Source of the DNA: Larus michahellis
Lineage: Eukaryota; Chordata; Aves; Charadriiformes; Laridae
Length of the DNA stretch: 64,000 nt
Assembly: GCF_964199755.1 (NCBI RefSeq)
Contig: NC_133930.1
Coordinates: forward strand, 28,793,571 to 28,857,570
Reading direction: 5' to 3'
Part shown: positions 49,501 to 60,761 of the stretch, piece after piece
How the letters are laid out: every line of letters starts with the position of its first letter
How positions within the stretch are numbered: the first letter of the stretch is position 1
Notes under the pieces: generated by a model
Databases searched by the model: none
What the model was told of the DNA's origin: nothing
What the model saw: only the letters and a program-made list of their open reading frames with translations
Translations under genes and position numbers: made by a program

Positions 49501-50703
49501 TATTGCATTGACTACGGAAGTCCCACGTTTCTCCCACACCACAACAGTGCCACAGTACACAGGAACAAACCCTGTTATAGGCCATGGCAGAAAACTCTCA
49601 TAATCATTTGTTGTTACTTGTATGTAATCTACATCATTGAATATCACCCAACAATACCTGCAATAAACTCATTATTGCAATAAAGATTTGAGTCTGAGCC
49701 TATTTTTTCAATTTGTTCATTGTGTACAAGGGACGTTATACAACAAACCTAGGCAAGGTCTAGTTAATCACTCAATTGTTGAAAATATTAAGAAACATAA
49801 TTTATAATGTTCCAAACAAGGTAGAATTAACAGACAAGGCAAGATCTGATTGTGGAGTTTGCTACACCCCATCAAAAACTAGTGGGTATACTCTCCAAGA
49901 CAAAATCCACAGGCTGATTCTAAAGACTATTATTTTTTGTATTGGAGATAGCAATATTTAGGTCTAAAATCTCTTGGTAGCAAGCATGTCTGAATTTCAG
50001 ATGTCTAAGTATATTTGGAAAACAGAGTATAGATGTTCCTGCCTAGCTTTGAGCAGTGACCCTTTTGAAGATCAGTCAATAAATATTGCTGGAAGAGAGA
50101 AGAGAATAGCAGTAAAGGAGTACAGTTGAACCTGCAGACAAAGAACGAGATTTCTTGTATGCCTGTGTGCTTTTTCAACATTATGCAATTTTGATTTCTT
50201 TCATTTTATATACTAAATTCATTTATTATATCACATTGCAAGCTACAAATCTATCCTTTTTCAACGGAACATTAAAAGTATCAAGGCAGTTGAATAATGT
50301 CATAAAGACAGAAGGAGATAATAATCTAGCAAAAGATGAAAATGCGTGATTAAGAAACAAGGATATTTTCCCTTCAAACTTTTAACAGGGAATTATGAAC
50401 AGTATTTTTGTTGTTTATTGTCGGATTTTTTTTAAGACAAACAAATACAGGTCTCATTCATAAACTAACAAAGTGTGTAGATCATTGCAAATTGTAACAT
50501 GCAACGAATGCAGCAGGTCAGTATGCACTCTGGAGATTACAGTGGTGAAGGAATGGTGCAGGAAGTTTCTGTTTCCTTCCTTAAAGTAGGTTTAAGATTA
50601 CAAATTAATCTCAAAAGAGATTATGAGTATCTCGAAGAGTTAATGAATATCTTAAAACTGCCTGTTTCTCTTAATTGTCCAAAGGCCAGTTGATCCTGAA
50701 GCA
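46593..50703. other. Intergenic DNA upstream of TMEM252
   Basis: No gene recognised. The longest frame (47,021-46,590, minus strand, 143 codons) lacks family signatures. Two diverged copies of a 40-base sequence lie at 47,941-47,980 and 49,345-49,383. An AATAAA-rich patch at 49,660-49,685 resembles a polyadenylation region, but I can attach no transcript to it. Confidence 0.4.
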
Positions 50704-50712
50704 TATAAAATA
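50704..50712 (+). promoter_or_regulatory. TMEM252: Candidate TATA box of TMEM252
   Basis: TATAAAATA lies 82 bases upstream of the chosen TMEM252 start codon. Initiation about 25-30 bases downstream would give a 5' UTR of roughly 55-60 bases and would leave the upstream in-frame ATG at 50,716 outside the mRNA. This is position-based inference; the sequence alone does not prove use. Confidence 0.45.
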
Positions 50713-50793
50713 CCAATGCACGAAGAAGAGAAGCATAGCCGAGACGGTCATCAAACAGCAAACAGGAACCAAGCGCTGTGTCTGCTGGGAAAG

Positions 50794-52533
50794 ATGCCAA
50801 AATGTGGGTTTACCTTCATTAGTCTTTTTGTGCTGTTACTCGGTTTCTCCATTATTTGTGTGGGAGTCCTTTGCATTTCCACACGCTCCTCCACATGCAG
50901 ATGTGGAAATAATGAGGTGGTGTTTTATTGCCTGTTAGCTTTGGGGCTCTTTCTCCTCCTGACTGGCATTTCCTGGAGCACTTGGTATGAAGTCTTGAAA
51001 TACAGGGGGCCCTTCACCACCTTCATTCGAAATCCCAGCCGTAGAGAGCTACGTGTCCGCACCATAGACAGGTATGTGTTGCAGTACTGCTGCTGATGCT
51101 GTTTTGGGAGGGAGGGATGCTGTTTTGGGAGGGAGGGATGCTGTTTTGCAAACATACTGTGAGAAGAGAGAAGCTATACAAGGTGTTTGCAAAATAAAAA
51201 AAAAATGTTGCCATTTTATTATATTTCTATGGAGCGAATGGCATTTGGAGATTTGATTTGCTAGAGCAAGCAGCAACGTGCAAACAGCAATTTGCACACA
51301 CAATACATACGGTAAGGTATACTACGGGAAACACAGCAGGTCGCACAGGGTGGTCTAAAGCCATGCACGGAGGGAGCAGGTGCAGCTATGCCAACTTCAT
51401 GGAGCTCCTGCCGGAGCACCATTAGTTTCAGCTCAAGAGACAATTCCAGATGTGCTGCTGTGGGATACGTGCTCATATTACTTATTAACAATGAGGTAGG
51501 CAGGGAGCTTCAGCTCCCTATATGGCCCCTGCTAGAGTTTTCTTGTATAATTGACCCCACTATTTCTGAGCAAAGTCTGATGCTTTGAGAGAGTTTCTTA
51601 AACTGACTGGCGCTGGGCCTGACAAAGGTCTTTAACAGGGTCACTGGATACAAATTACTTTTCTCAGACTGTTGTGGAAACCACACCAGAAACACTGACA
51701 ATGGGTGCTCCAAAAGCACTATGAAAACACCGTTCAGCAAATTTTGGTGAGATAAGCAGAAACATGCAAAATGTATTTTAAAACTGTGGAAAACAACAAT
51801 AGCTGTAATAATAAATAACTCACTAATTTAACTTCTTCGGACAGAGACCTCTTTCTTCTTCCAAATCAAACTTCTCTCGGGTTGAAATACTCACATGCAT
51901 GAGTGTTTGCATGCCATGGGTAGGAACTCTCACGAGGAAGGCTTGTCTTTTTTAAATGTTGTGTTTTAATAAAACATTTTGCAGAAAGACATAGATAATG
52001 ATGACAGCTGTTTTATATTAATATATTCCATTGATCTAAACATATTTACGTTTCAATTTACGGTTTAAGCCTCATCTAAGCTTTGGAAACATAACAGACA
52101 AAGCATCTAACCAAGCTCTCTGAGATAAATCACATTTCACCGTGACATGTTTCTTTTTGGTTTGCTTTTTTTCAGGCCTGACTTCTACCCCCCTTCCTAT
52201 GAAGACAGCACAGATCCTGAAAAACAGACCTTCCCGCTGCCAGTTGCCTCCACACTAAAACAGCAAGAAGTCATCAATATCCCTCCACCCCCATATAGCG
52301 AAAGCAGTGCGCAGTTCATCAGTGAAACTAACGAGCAGGAACAGCCACCACCTTACGAATTATCAGTGTGGCAGCTACTGCAGCAGCAAACAGCTGACCA
52401 ACACTCAAACCCTGGAAGGGAGTCAAATTCCCATCCATCCACACAAGGAAACAGTTACCAACAGGATACAGATTGCCCGACCATCTCAGAAAAAGCAACG
52501 CCTGTCAGAGCAGCTGAAACAGGCAGTGGGTAA
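50794..52533 (+). CDS. TMEM252: TMEM252, transmembrane protein 252 (two coding exons, 211 residues)
   Basis: This is a small two-pass membrane protein whose biochemical role is poorly known. Exon 1 (50,794-51,071) encodes two hydrophobic segments, about residues 6-29 and 42-64, joined by a short Cys/Arg-rich loop. Exon 2 (52,176-52,533) encodes the hydrophilic tail. The junction is GT/AG with GTATGT as donor and a T-rich acceptor ending in CAG; it splits an arginine codon. The resulting junction reads TIDR then PDFYPPSYEDS, as in the mammalian protein (TVDR, PDFYPPAYEES), which makes the call firm. The tail has three PPxY motifs (98-101, 130-133, 150-153), typical ligands of WW-domain ubiquitin ligases of the NEDD4 family; that link is inference. 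I chose ATG 50,794 because it aligns with the mammalian start and has A at -3. The upstream in-frame ATG at 50,716 has a weaker context. The tail is about 40 residues longer than in the human protein. Confidence 0.95.
51072..52175 (+). other. TMEM252: TMEM252 intron 1
   Basis: The single coding intron is 1,104 bases long, with donor GTATGT at 51,072 and acceptor TTTTTTCAG ending at 52,175. A G-rich minisatellite begins 23 bases inside the intron. If the intron were retained, translation would end after eight more codons at TGA 51,094-51,096. No other gene or repeat was recognised in it. Confidence 0.9.
51095..51148 (+). repeat. 21-base G-rich minisatellite just inside TMEM252 intron 1
   Basis: The unit GATGCTGTTTTGGGAGGGAGG is repeated 2.6 times without mismatch (51,095-51,115, 51,116-51,136, and partial to 51,148). 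Each full unit gives three runs of three or more G, so the transcript-sense strand has six G runs in 32 bases. Confidence 0.95.
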
Positions 52534-53045
52534 AATCCTGTGTCCGTGAAGTGGGGAAAACTGGATGATGCCCTGTGTCAGTGACCCCTAACAGTACGTC
52601 ACTTAGGGTGAAACCGCCCAGGAGAAGCACTGACCATTTGTGTGTTTGAGTGGAGTTGGAGAGGACACACACAAAGATGCTCAGTATTTCAAAGCAGAAT
52701 GAATCCCCGTTAAGACAGAAATGATCGGACTGTATCTTGTAGAAGTCAACATCACTGGCAACAGGAGTTTCTTATGCTGCAAGGCAAAGGAAGCTTCATG
52801 CTGCCATCAGTCTTAAATGTCTTGTGCCTCATAAGAAGTGTCAGCTGGAAGTCCTCACTTCTGGTTTTGTAACATTAGCTGATGGGAAACCTATGAACTC
52901 GGCTTTTGTTTGGAATTTGTAAATTATTTGTTGTAACTGGTTATTTTTGTATCGTATGTCTTTCAAGTTAATTGTTTTATTCTGGGGTACTAATAGCTGG
53001 TATTTACTATTGAATTAATGAATAAATTTTGTATTTAAAACAAAT
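52534..53045 (+). other. TMEM252: TMEM252 3' UTR
   Basis: Non-coding sequence between the stop codon and the polyadenylation signal. It is A/T-rich towards its end. The right boundary is estimated from the AATAAA at 53,021 plus about 20 bases. Confidence 0.75.
53021..53026 (+). terminator. TMEM252: Polyadenylation signal of TMEM252
   Basis: The canonical hexamer AATAAA lies 488 bases after the stop codon and is followed by a T/G-containing stretch. It is the first good hexamer after the coding region. Confidence 0.75.
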
Positions 53046-54869
53046 GCTATGTATTTGCTTATATGACAGAAGGTGTCCATGATTCAGGGTAAGCACACAA
53101 TACAATACAGGTAATACACTTCCTAGCTGCTAAACAGAAAACCTTGGTTTTGCCCACAGGTCCTCAAAGGGAACTAGCAATTGGAGGAGGAAAAACTTTC
53201 TCTGATTCACTCCTCTGTGCCGTCTCTAAAAGCAGTTGCTTCCACTGCAGCTGACTCAAGACTGTGGGAACTCGAGGTCCTGTACCCTGTTACTGACCCA
53301 GGTGGCCTCATGGTTAGGGAACAATTACCAGCATGAGGACAGGCTTAGACGCATCCTCTTTCCGTTACATGTTTCCTTCCTTCCCCAAAATCACTGAAGC
53401 AAATTTGCATCCAGGCCACTGTCATGCATAATTCCAGATGACAAGAAAAATTTTGTGGATGTTCACTCAGATTTGGACCTGCAAAACTGACTGTAGGTGG
53501 AGTTTTGCTTTTTGTTGCAGAACCAGTGATACAGAAAAGTCATCACACTTTCCAGATGCTGACATACCCTAAGTCAACAACTTAGCACTATGGCTGCATA
53601 TACATTAGAAATGCAAGCCATGGTGGTGATGGTAACAATGGCTACGGCCAGGGAAGTGACAATTGCCTCAGTTTTTTCTTCCAAAGAATTTCATCCTTTA
53701 TGGGAAGGATTGATAAACCTTCAGCTGATGTAAGGAGAAAGGAAAGCAGGATAAAATGGGGTGAAGAAACTACAGAGAAAGGAAAACCAATTCAAGACAA
53801 GCTGAGGAAGAGAAATGTATTATAACAATCACAGGCTAAAAAAGAGTTCCTGAAAAAGGTAGAAGCTGGTAGAAGATGTCATCAGCATACACACACATTT
53901 TCAAAGTGATTGAGAAGTCACGCAACACAGAGAGAACAGTAGAAATCAGAGGAACACTGCACATTATTTCCAAAACAGCTGAAGTGAGGATCTCCTACAC
54001 CAAGCCACCTTGCTATGGTCTTACCTCCTAGCACTACCTTGAAATGCCTTGCTTCTTTACGCCAGCGACACAGATCCTGAAGGCTGTGTGCACTGCGCAA
54101 GTATTAGTGCAGGGATCAATCACAGCAGATAAGGCTGATTAACCAGGAGATCTCCTGTGGAAAAATGCTTGTCCTGTGCCAGTTCAACTTTTTTTTTTTT
54201 TTCTTTCCTCTGGAAATCTAACTTTTCCACCAGATAACTTTTAAAGCAAGACCACATGAGTGGGAAATGACTGAGACTACAGGTAGCTCTGAGAGCAAGT
54301 ACTGCAGGAGTACCGCTGAAAGTTGCTCTTGGACCACCTCACTATAGGAAATGACATTCAGATTCTTTCCACATAGTTTATGGACAATCAGGAAGAGCTA
54401 ATCCTCTCTTCCTTTCCCCCAATCCCAGGGCAGTCTTGCAGTGCCCCTTTTTAGCTCCAGGTTTCTGCAGCTGTGAGGTCTCAATGGATCCAGGAAATGT
54501 GAAACCAAAGATAACTGCGTTTTCAACCTGCATCATGGAAGAAAGTATCTGAGACATGAAGGTTACTGAGATGAGGAGAAAACTAAGGTTAATACCTAAT
54601 ATTTTATTTGATACAATACATTTTTCAGTTCATGTTTTCAGTTAATTAACTATTTGGCTATGAGCTTAATGGAAAATGGTGTAGACAATTAGCTTGAAAT
54701 TTTCAGCAATCTTAAAGCAGCAAAAGGTTTTAAATGGTTTGCTTTTGATCACACTTACCAGCATGAAGTCATCTTTGCCAAGAATAACACCTGTAAGTTT
54801 TACATTAAAAGGCATTTTCTTTGGACTGGAGAATACAAACAGGTCAAACTAGGACTTCAGAACAGAACA
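53046..54869. other. Intergenic DNA downstream of TMEM252
   Basis: No gene or named repeat recognised. It has a poly-T run near 54,189-54,202 and short chance frames only. Confidence 0.5.
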
Positions 54870-57150
54870 GGTTCTTCAGAGCATTGGCAACAATTTCCTG
54901 ACACAGGTAACTGAGGAGCCAACAAGAAGGTGCATGGCTGTCCTGATACAATACCAAAAGAAATGAATGGGCATGTGAAGTCCTTTGCTGCAGTGATCAC
55001 AAGATGGTGGAGTTCAGGATCTTTAGAGGAGGGAGAAGGGCAAAAAGGGGGATTGAAGTTATCAGAGCAAAGCTTAATCTCTTTAGAAATATGCTTGGAA
55101 GAACCCCATGGGTTATGGCCCTGGAGAGAAGATAAGTCCAGGACAGCTGTTTGATGTTCAAGGATCACCTCCTTCAAGCTCAGGAATGGTTCATCCTGAC
55201 CCACAGAAATCAAACAAAGGCAGCAGGAGCCCTGCATGGATGACCAGGGAGCTCCTGACTAAACTGAGATATGAACAGGAAGTGTACAATAAGTGGAAGC
55301 AGGGGCAGGTGACCCAGGAGGAATATAGAGACACTGTCCAATTATGCAGGGATGAGATTAGGAAAGCCAAAGCCCACCTGGAGTTGAATCTGGTGAGGAA
55401 CATGAAGGGTAACAAGAAAAATTTCTATAGGTACTTTAGATGAAAGAGGACATGGAAAAGGCTGAGGTATTCCATACTTTCTTTGCCTCTATCTTTTCTG
55501 GTAAAACCAGCCTTCAGGGAACTCAGCCCTTGAGACATGAGGAAAAGTCTGGAGCAAGGAAGACTTACCCTGGCTGGAGCAGGATGAGCTTAGGGAGCAC
55601 TTAAACTGGATATACACAAGTCCATGGGATGATTTGGGATGTATGCACAGTGCTGAAGAAGCTGGACCATGCCATTGCAAGGCCACCCTCCATTATCTTT
55701 GAAAGATTGTGGTGACTGGGAGAGGTTCCTTCAGACTGGAAGAGAGCAAATGTCACTCCTGTCTTCAAGAGAAGAAGCAGTATCTGGGGAGGTACAGGCT
55801 GGTGAGCCTCATCTCAGTCCCTGGGGAAGTGATGGGGCAACTAATTACGGAAACCCTTGTGAAACCCAGAAAGGACAACAAGGTGACTGGGAGTAGTCAG
55901 TATGGATTTATGAAGAGGAAACAATGCTTAGCCAACTTGATAATGTTCTACAATGAGATGACTCACTCAGTGGATGAGGTGAGAGCAGTGGATGTTGTTT
56001 GCTTTGACTTTAGCAAGGCTTTCGACACCATCTCCCATAACATCCTCATAGACAAGCTGACAAAATATGCTTTAGATAAGTGGACGGTGAGGTGGATTGA
56101 AAAGTGGCTAAACAGCTGGGCCCTCAGGGTTGTGATCACTGTCACAAAGTCCAGCTGGAGGCCAGTTACCAGCAGTGTGCCCCAGGGGTCATATTGGAGC
56201 CAATGCTCTTAACATTTTCTTTAAACATCTGGATGATGGGGCAGAGCGCACCCTCAGCAGTTTTGCAGATGATGCAACACTGGAAGGAAGAGCTGACACA
56301 CCAAAGGATTTTGCTGCTATTCAGAGGGACCTGTATGGGCTGGAGAAACGGGCCAACAGGAACCTTGTGAAGTTCAGCAAAGGGAAATGCAAAGTACTGC
56401 TCTTGGGGAGGAATAAACAAAGGCATCAATACACACTGGAGCCAGTGGGCTGGAAAGCAGCTCCACAGAGAAGGACCTGGGGATCACATGCTAGACAAAA
56501 AGTTGACCACTCGCCAGCAATTCACCTGCACAGCAAATATGCCCAATGGCATCCTGGGCTGCATTAGGAAAAGCATCACCAGCAGCTGGAGGGAAGTGAT
56601 CCTTCCCTCTGCACAGCACTAATGAGATGTATCTGAAGTGCTGGGACCAGGTCTGGGCTCTCCAGTACAAGAGAGACATGGACATACTGGAGTCCCTCCA
56701 GCTAAAGGCCACAAAGATCAAGGTACTGGAGCATTTGTCATATGACGAGAGGTTGAGAGAGCTGGAAGTTTTTAGCCTAGAGAAGAGAAGGCTTGGGAGG
56801 GGTCTTATTGATTTCTATAAATACCTGATGGGAGAGAAAAAGATGGAGATGGGCTCTTCTCAGCCATGCCCAGTGACAGGACAATACACAATAGGCACAA
56901 GCTGAAATTTCATCTGAACACTCAAGACACTTGGGTTTTTTTTCACTATGGGGACTAGTCAAGCACTTGAACAGTTTGCCCAGAGAAGTTTTGGAGTCTG
57001 CACCCTTGGAGATAATCAAAACCCAGATGGACATGGTCCTGGACTACCTCCTCTACCTGACCCTGCTTTGAGCTGAGGGATGGACTAGGTGATTCTAGTC
57101 CTCAGGGACTAGGTGGTCCCTTCCAACCTGAAGGATTCTGTGATTCCATG
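54870..57150 (+). mobile_element. Long decayed CR1 copy between TMEM252 and PGM5
   Basis: This copy spans from the endonuclease to the 3' end in ATTCTGTGATTCCATGG. In order: a diverged endonuclease part with NNFLTQVTEEPT-like wording (54,890-54,925) and SDHKMVEF-like wording near 54,993; the linker region (55,108-55,443, [20 protein letters not shown]); the reverse transcriptase with [14 protein letters not shown] in frame 55,709-56,212; FADDATLEG (FADD at 56,262-56,273) in frame 56,175-56,567; and the C-terminal domain (56,627-56,905 and beyond). At least five frame breaks and stops separate these pieces. It is much more decayed than the copy at 1-2592 and is therefore older. It lies on the same strand as TMEM252. 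Confidence 0.95.
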
Positions 57151-59159
57151 GTTCAGGTGAGTACTGCTGCCTTCCAAATTGTCTCTGAACACAATGTGCT
57201 TCTGATCCTGCCACTAACTCTCTTACAGAAGGGGACTTCTCCCAAGGGAAAAGGTAATAACCATTCAGCTGTGCTGACAGGTGAATTCGCTGGTGTTTTG
57301 ACTTAGCTCAAACCACTTTATGCTGAAGAGCAGATGCTTGAAGCATGTATGGTAAAAAGCCACAATCGTGTTCCCCAACAAGACTACGCCAAACATCTTG
57401 TGGCTTCTTGTCACATTGGCACTACTCTTCTCCCGTTTTCAGTAATTCGGTCTCAGCTGTTGTGTTCTTGTAAACTGTTAAAGGAAGTTATGTCAGAGAC
57501 ACCAATTCATACGGCTCCAAATTTGCCTTTATTTCCCTTCAGTGTAGACTATCTCAGATCATGACAGCAGTTACTAAAGTACACTGCCATTAAACAGATA
57601 AGATTATAGACAGTTTTCTTTAATATTGAACACCATTAAATCCTTCTTAGACTACGCTCCCTTCCCACCTTTAATTCCTTTTTCTCTTTCCCTCTCTCAA
57701 ATCCATTGTTGCCCTATTAGCATTCTTTTAGCACATCTCTCTCTTTCCATCTGAATCCAGCAATTTGTCCTCTCCTAATCCTCTCTCCCACCTGCTGCCT
57801 CTTCCTCTGTTCCTGGGACCCACTTAAGCCCTCTGCTAATGTACCTTGAAATTGTTCTCTCTCTGGTCTCTGAATTCTTCTTTCTCCTTTTCCTCTGGTG
57901 TGCTTGGGAGTATGTCTTTGTATCGCTGGGTACAGAAAAATCTGAGATTTTTGGGAAACAGAATTACTGTCCAAGTAAATGTTAGTGCAATCATAGCTGA
58001 ACAACACAAGAATCTTGCAATTTCTAGACTTGATAAAACTGCTAATCCAACAATAGCCAAAAAAGGGTCTGTGTCTCTGTCATAGCGCCTAGACGCCGTG
58101 ATAAGACAAACAGTATTAGTAATAGTTTTCCCTCTACTAGATATATGGCCTGGTTTTCAAAGCCTTGCATCTTTGCATAAGTTCATATATGTTGCTCTTC
58201 TCCAAGCATTCATCTCTCATGTTAATAAGTAAAAGACCTCAGGAAATGCAGCACACTTTATGGGATTATGGCTACAGTCCTTCCCCAAATACATCAGATG
58301 TAAAGATATACACTGTATTTCAGCCTTATAAAGTTTTATTCATCTTCTCGTAATTAACTGGTGGGAACTACCAGTTGTTACATTTTATCAATATCACCAG
58401 TCATCATAAAAAAGGGATGGTGATGACTGCTGTTTGACAGCTATTCAAAACAACACACAAACAGCCCTTTTCTCCATTTCAGTGCAGAGGCAAAACTATT
58501 GTTCCTGAAGTGCAGGATGAAGCCAGTACTCGGATTTTAAAATATATCCTTTGATCACAAAAACTGCCTTCACAAAAGCAGACTGCCATCTACATCAGGT
58601 AATGCTCTGGTGACTTTCTGACAAAAGCACAAGTATGTTCCTTCACAGTCCTGATTTGTTTCTCATGAGTCTTCCCACCACATCTTGAAAGACACCTGGC
58701 TTCAGTACATCTTACTTTTCAAAGTGCAAGTCCCAGAAGCTAGGCAAATGGGAGTGTGTGTAAGAGATTTTAGAAGTTCTTGGACTGCTGTTCAGAACGT
58801 TCTTTCATGGAGCCCAGTAATTTGAACTAAGTAAATGTGATAATCCAGAGTATGTCTATGCTTGACTGTGTGTGATCCACTAGTTAGAAGCTTACTATCC
58901 TGCACCTTGAGGAGTCTATTAAGAAAAATGAAAAATTAGATAAACAAGGTTTCTGTAAAGATAAATATTCATACAGTCAAAAGTAGATGTCCAAACTGTG
59001 TGAGAATGCCATGGTTGCCACAAAAAAAAAGTCTTTATAAATAGAACTAAAACCTTAAAATCTCTTTTGGTTTATGTGAATACTTAATGCTAAGGTAGAA
59101 TACTATGTGACAACATTACTACCTCATCTGTTTAGAGTCAATTAAGTAGATAATGTAGT
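57151..59159. other. Intergenic DNA between the CR1 copy and the PGM5 3' end
   Basis: No gene, RNA or named repeat recognised. A pyrimidine-rich patch lies at about 57,660-57,800. Open frames on both strands (up to 96 codons) look like chance. Confidence 0.5.
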
Positions 59160-59253
59160 TTTATTAAAGGCAGTTTTATTAGGATGCTTGAAAGTGCAGT
59201 GTGTCTTGTCAACAATTACATATTAAGACAGAAATACAGCATTACTCTTTATT
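59160..59253 (-). terminator. PGM5: Candidate polyadenylation signals of PGM5
   Basis: On the minus strand the hexamer AATAAA occurs three times close together (reversed TTTATT at 59,248-59,253, 59,175-59,180 and 59,160-59,165), about 1.4-1.5 kb after the PGM5 stop codon. A further hexamer lies at about 59,613. Which one is used cannot be told from the sequence. Confidence 0.35.
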
Positions 59254-60671
59254 GTGTACTAAGTGCCATGGCAGTTTTTTGACAGAAGTGTTGAAAGAAA
59301 CCAAAACAATCTCCTTTGCTGCGGTATTATATAAATTGCACTAAAATTTGACAACCACAATGAACTGAAACACACTGCAAAGAGGCAAGTTGCACAAAGC
59401 CACCTTGACACCATACAAGTGACCACACTGTTCCCAAGGAAGCAAAACTTTCAAACAAGTCACATGCATAAAGTGTTTGTGTTCTTCAGAGCACAGTATT
59501 GTAGCTAGAACTGCAGTATCATTTCACAAGCAGAAAATCGCTGATGTCCATATCCCCAATATCCTTCTCAGATCTATGCCGGGACATCCTTTTCTCCCTT
59601 TGCACTCCCCAGATTTTTATTCCATGATCCACTGTTACAAAGAATCTAACAGAAACTGCATCCAGCTGGTGAACCAGACAAGTATTTCTATTCAATTCAT
59701 TAGCATTTGTTTTCATTTCCTCTTCACTACACACTTCACTTACCACTTTGTGCTAAGTGGAGCATGAGTATTCATTTTTTAAGTATAACTTAAAAAACTT
59801 CCATATTAACACCTTCATGAAAAATTGCTGAACTTGCAATGATTACCTTTCAAACACAGTAAGCACCAATATCACCTGCTGATATGAGGAATATAGCAAA
59901 AGACAGCCAGATTCCACACCCGACATACTGCTGGAAGGACACAATCAGCTTCCATAGCACAAATGCCTCCCTTTGGAGGAAAAATCCACAAAGAGTCAAA
60001 AAATCAGGAAAATCTAAAGGCACAAGTCACATTGGTATGCTTTAAAAGCAGGGGTAAAAAAAACTATGGGATAACCCCTTCTTTGGGAGCATGTGCAAGT
60101 GTGTATACAACACTGCTGCCAGCGTGCATCTGTGAGTGACAGGAGAGACTGGAGAGGAGGAGTGGTGTCAGGTGAGGAAATACACCTTCTGCAAAGCTTA
60201 GTATACAGCCCTTATGCCTCAGACATGCTCTGTATATGTCTTCGTAAACCAACTAGGTGACAAGGATCCCAAACAATATTCACCAAGCATGTCTTTGCTT
60301 TGCAACTCCTCCCCCTCTCTCCCTAACTGAAATTTCCCCAACCTTTATCACAGCATTCAAAACCAAGCAGTTTTCCTTTCCTGTCACGTTGCTGACAACA
60401 CTTGAAGGTTAAGGACTCTTTCTTTGGTTATACTGTTATCTGAAATTAAGATATTGCAGGTAAAACAAAGAATTCAATACACTATTGTATTTGGAGATCA
60501 ATGCAAATGAATATGCTCGATATTATATTGAATTTTTCTTCCCACCCTACCTCTATCCCCAAGAAAACTTTTAAAATCATACAAGGCACAAATGGCTAAC
60601 GTGTTTCAGCAAGGTCTTGTCTCTTCCTTGCTGTTTCTCTTTTGGCCCTGATTTAACAGTCTTCCGTGGCT
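59254..60671 (-). other. PGM5: Probable PGM5 3' UTR
   Basis: Sequence between the PGM5 stop codon and the clustered candidate polyadenylation hexamers. It has no other recognisable gene. Its extent is inference, because no transcript evidence is available. Confidence 0.4.
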
Positions 60672-60761
60672 TCAGGTGATGACAGTGGGTCCCTTCCGCC
60701 CTGTCCTCTCATGAATCTGAGATATTTTCAGTGCGATTGCTATAAGAGGACTCAGCACAGC
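60672..60761 (-). CDS. PGM5: PGM5 (aciculin), last coding exon, 3' partial gene
   Basis: On the minus strand this exon encodes 29 residues, beginning [15 protein letters not shown] and ending [13 protein letters not shown], then TGA (60,674-60,672). This is the conserved C-terminus of phosphoglucomutase-like protein 5. PGM1 ends in a similar but distinguishable way (APLISIALKVSQ, TAPTVIT), so PGM5 fits best. The exon is preceded on the minus strand by a good pyrimidine-rich acceptor (TTTCTTCCTCTTCAG). PGM5 belongs to the phosphohexomutase family, is reported to lack phosphoglucomutase activity, and sits at adherens junctions and muscle attachment sites with dystrophin/utrophin; this is family knowledge. 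The rest of the gene lies to the right, outside the window, consistent with the very long introns of PGM5 elsewhere. Confidence 0.95.
   Translation of the reverse strand, partial: AVLSPLIAIALKISQIHERTGRKGPTVIT

Noticed and set aside
49660-49690. AATAAA-rich patch as the end of an unknown transcript or processed pseudogene
   Set aside because: No upstream sequence resembles a known coding gene and no genomic A tail follows it.
50716-50793. Upstream in-frame ATG as the TMEM252 start (26 extra residues)
   Set aside because: It is only a few bases from the candidate TATA box, has C at -3, and the extra residues are polar and absent from the mammalian protein; ATG 50,794 matches the known N-terminus.
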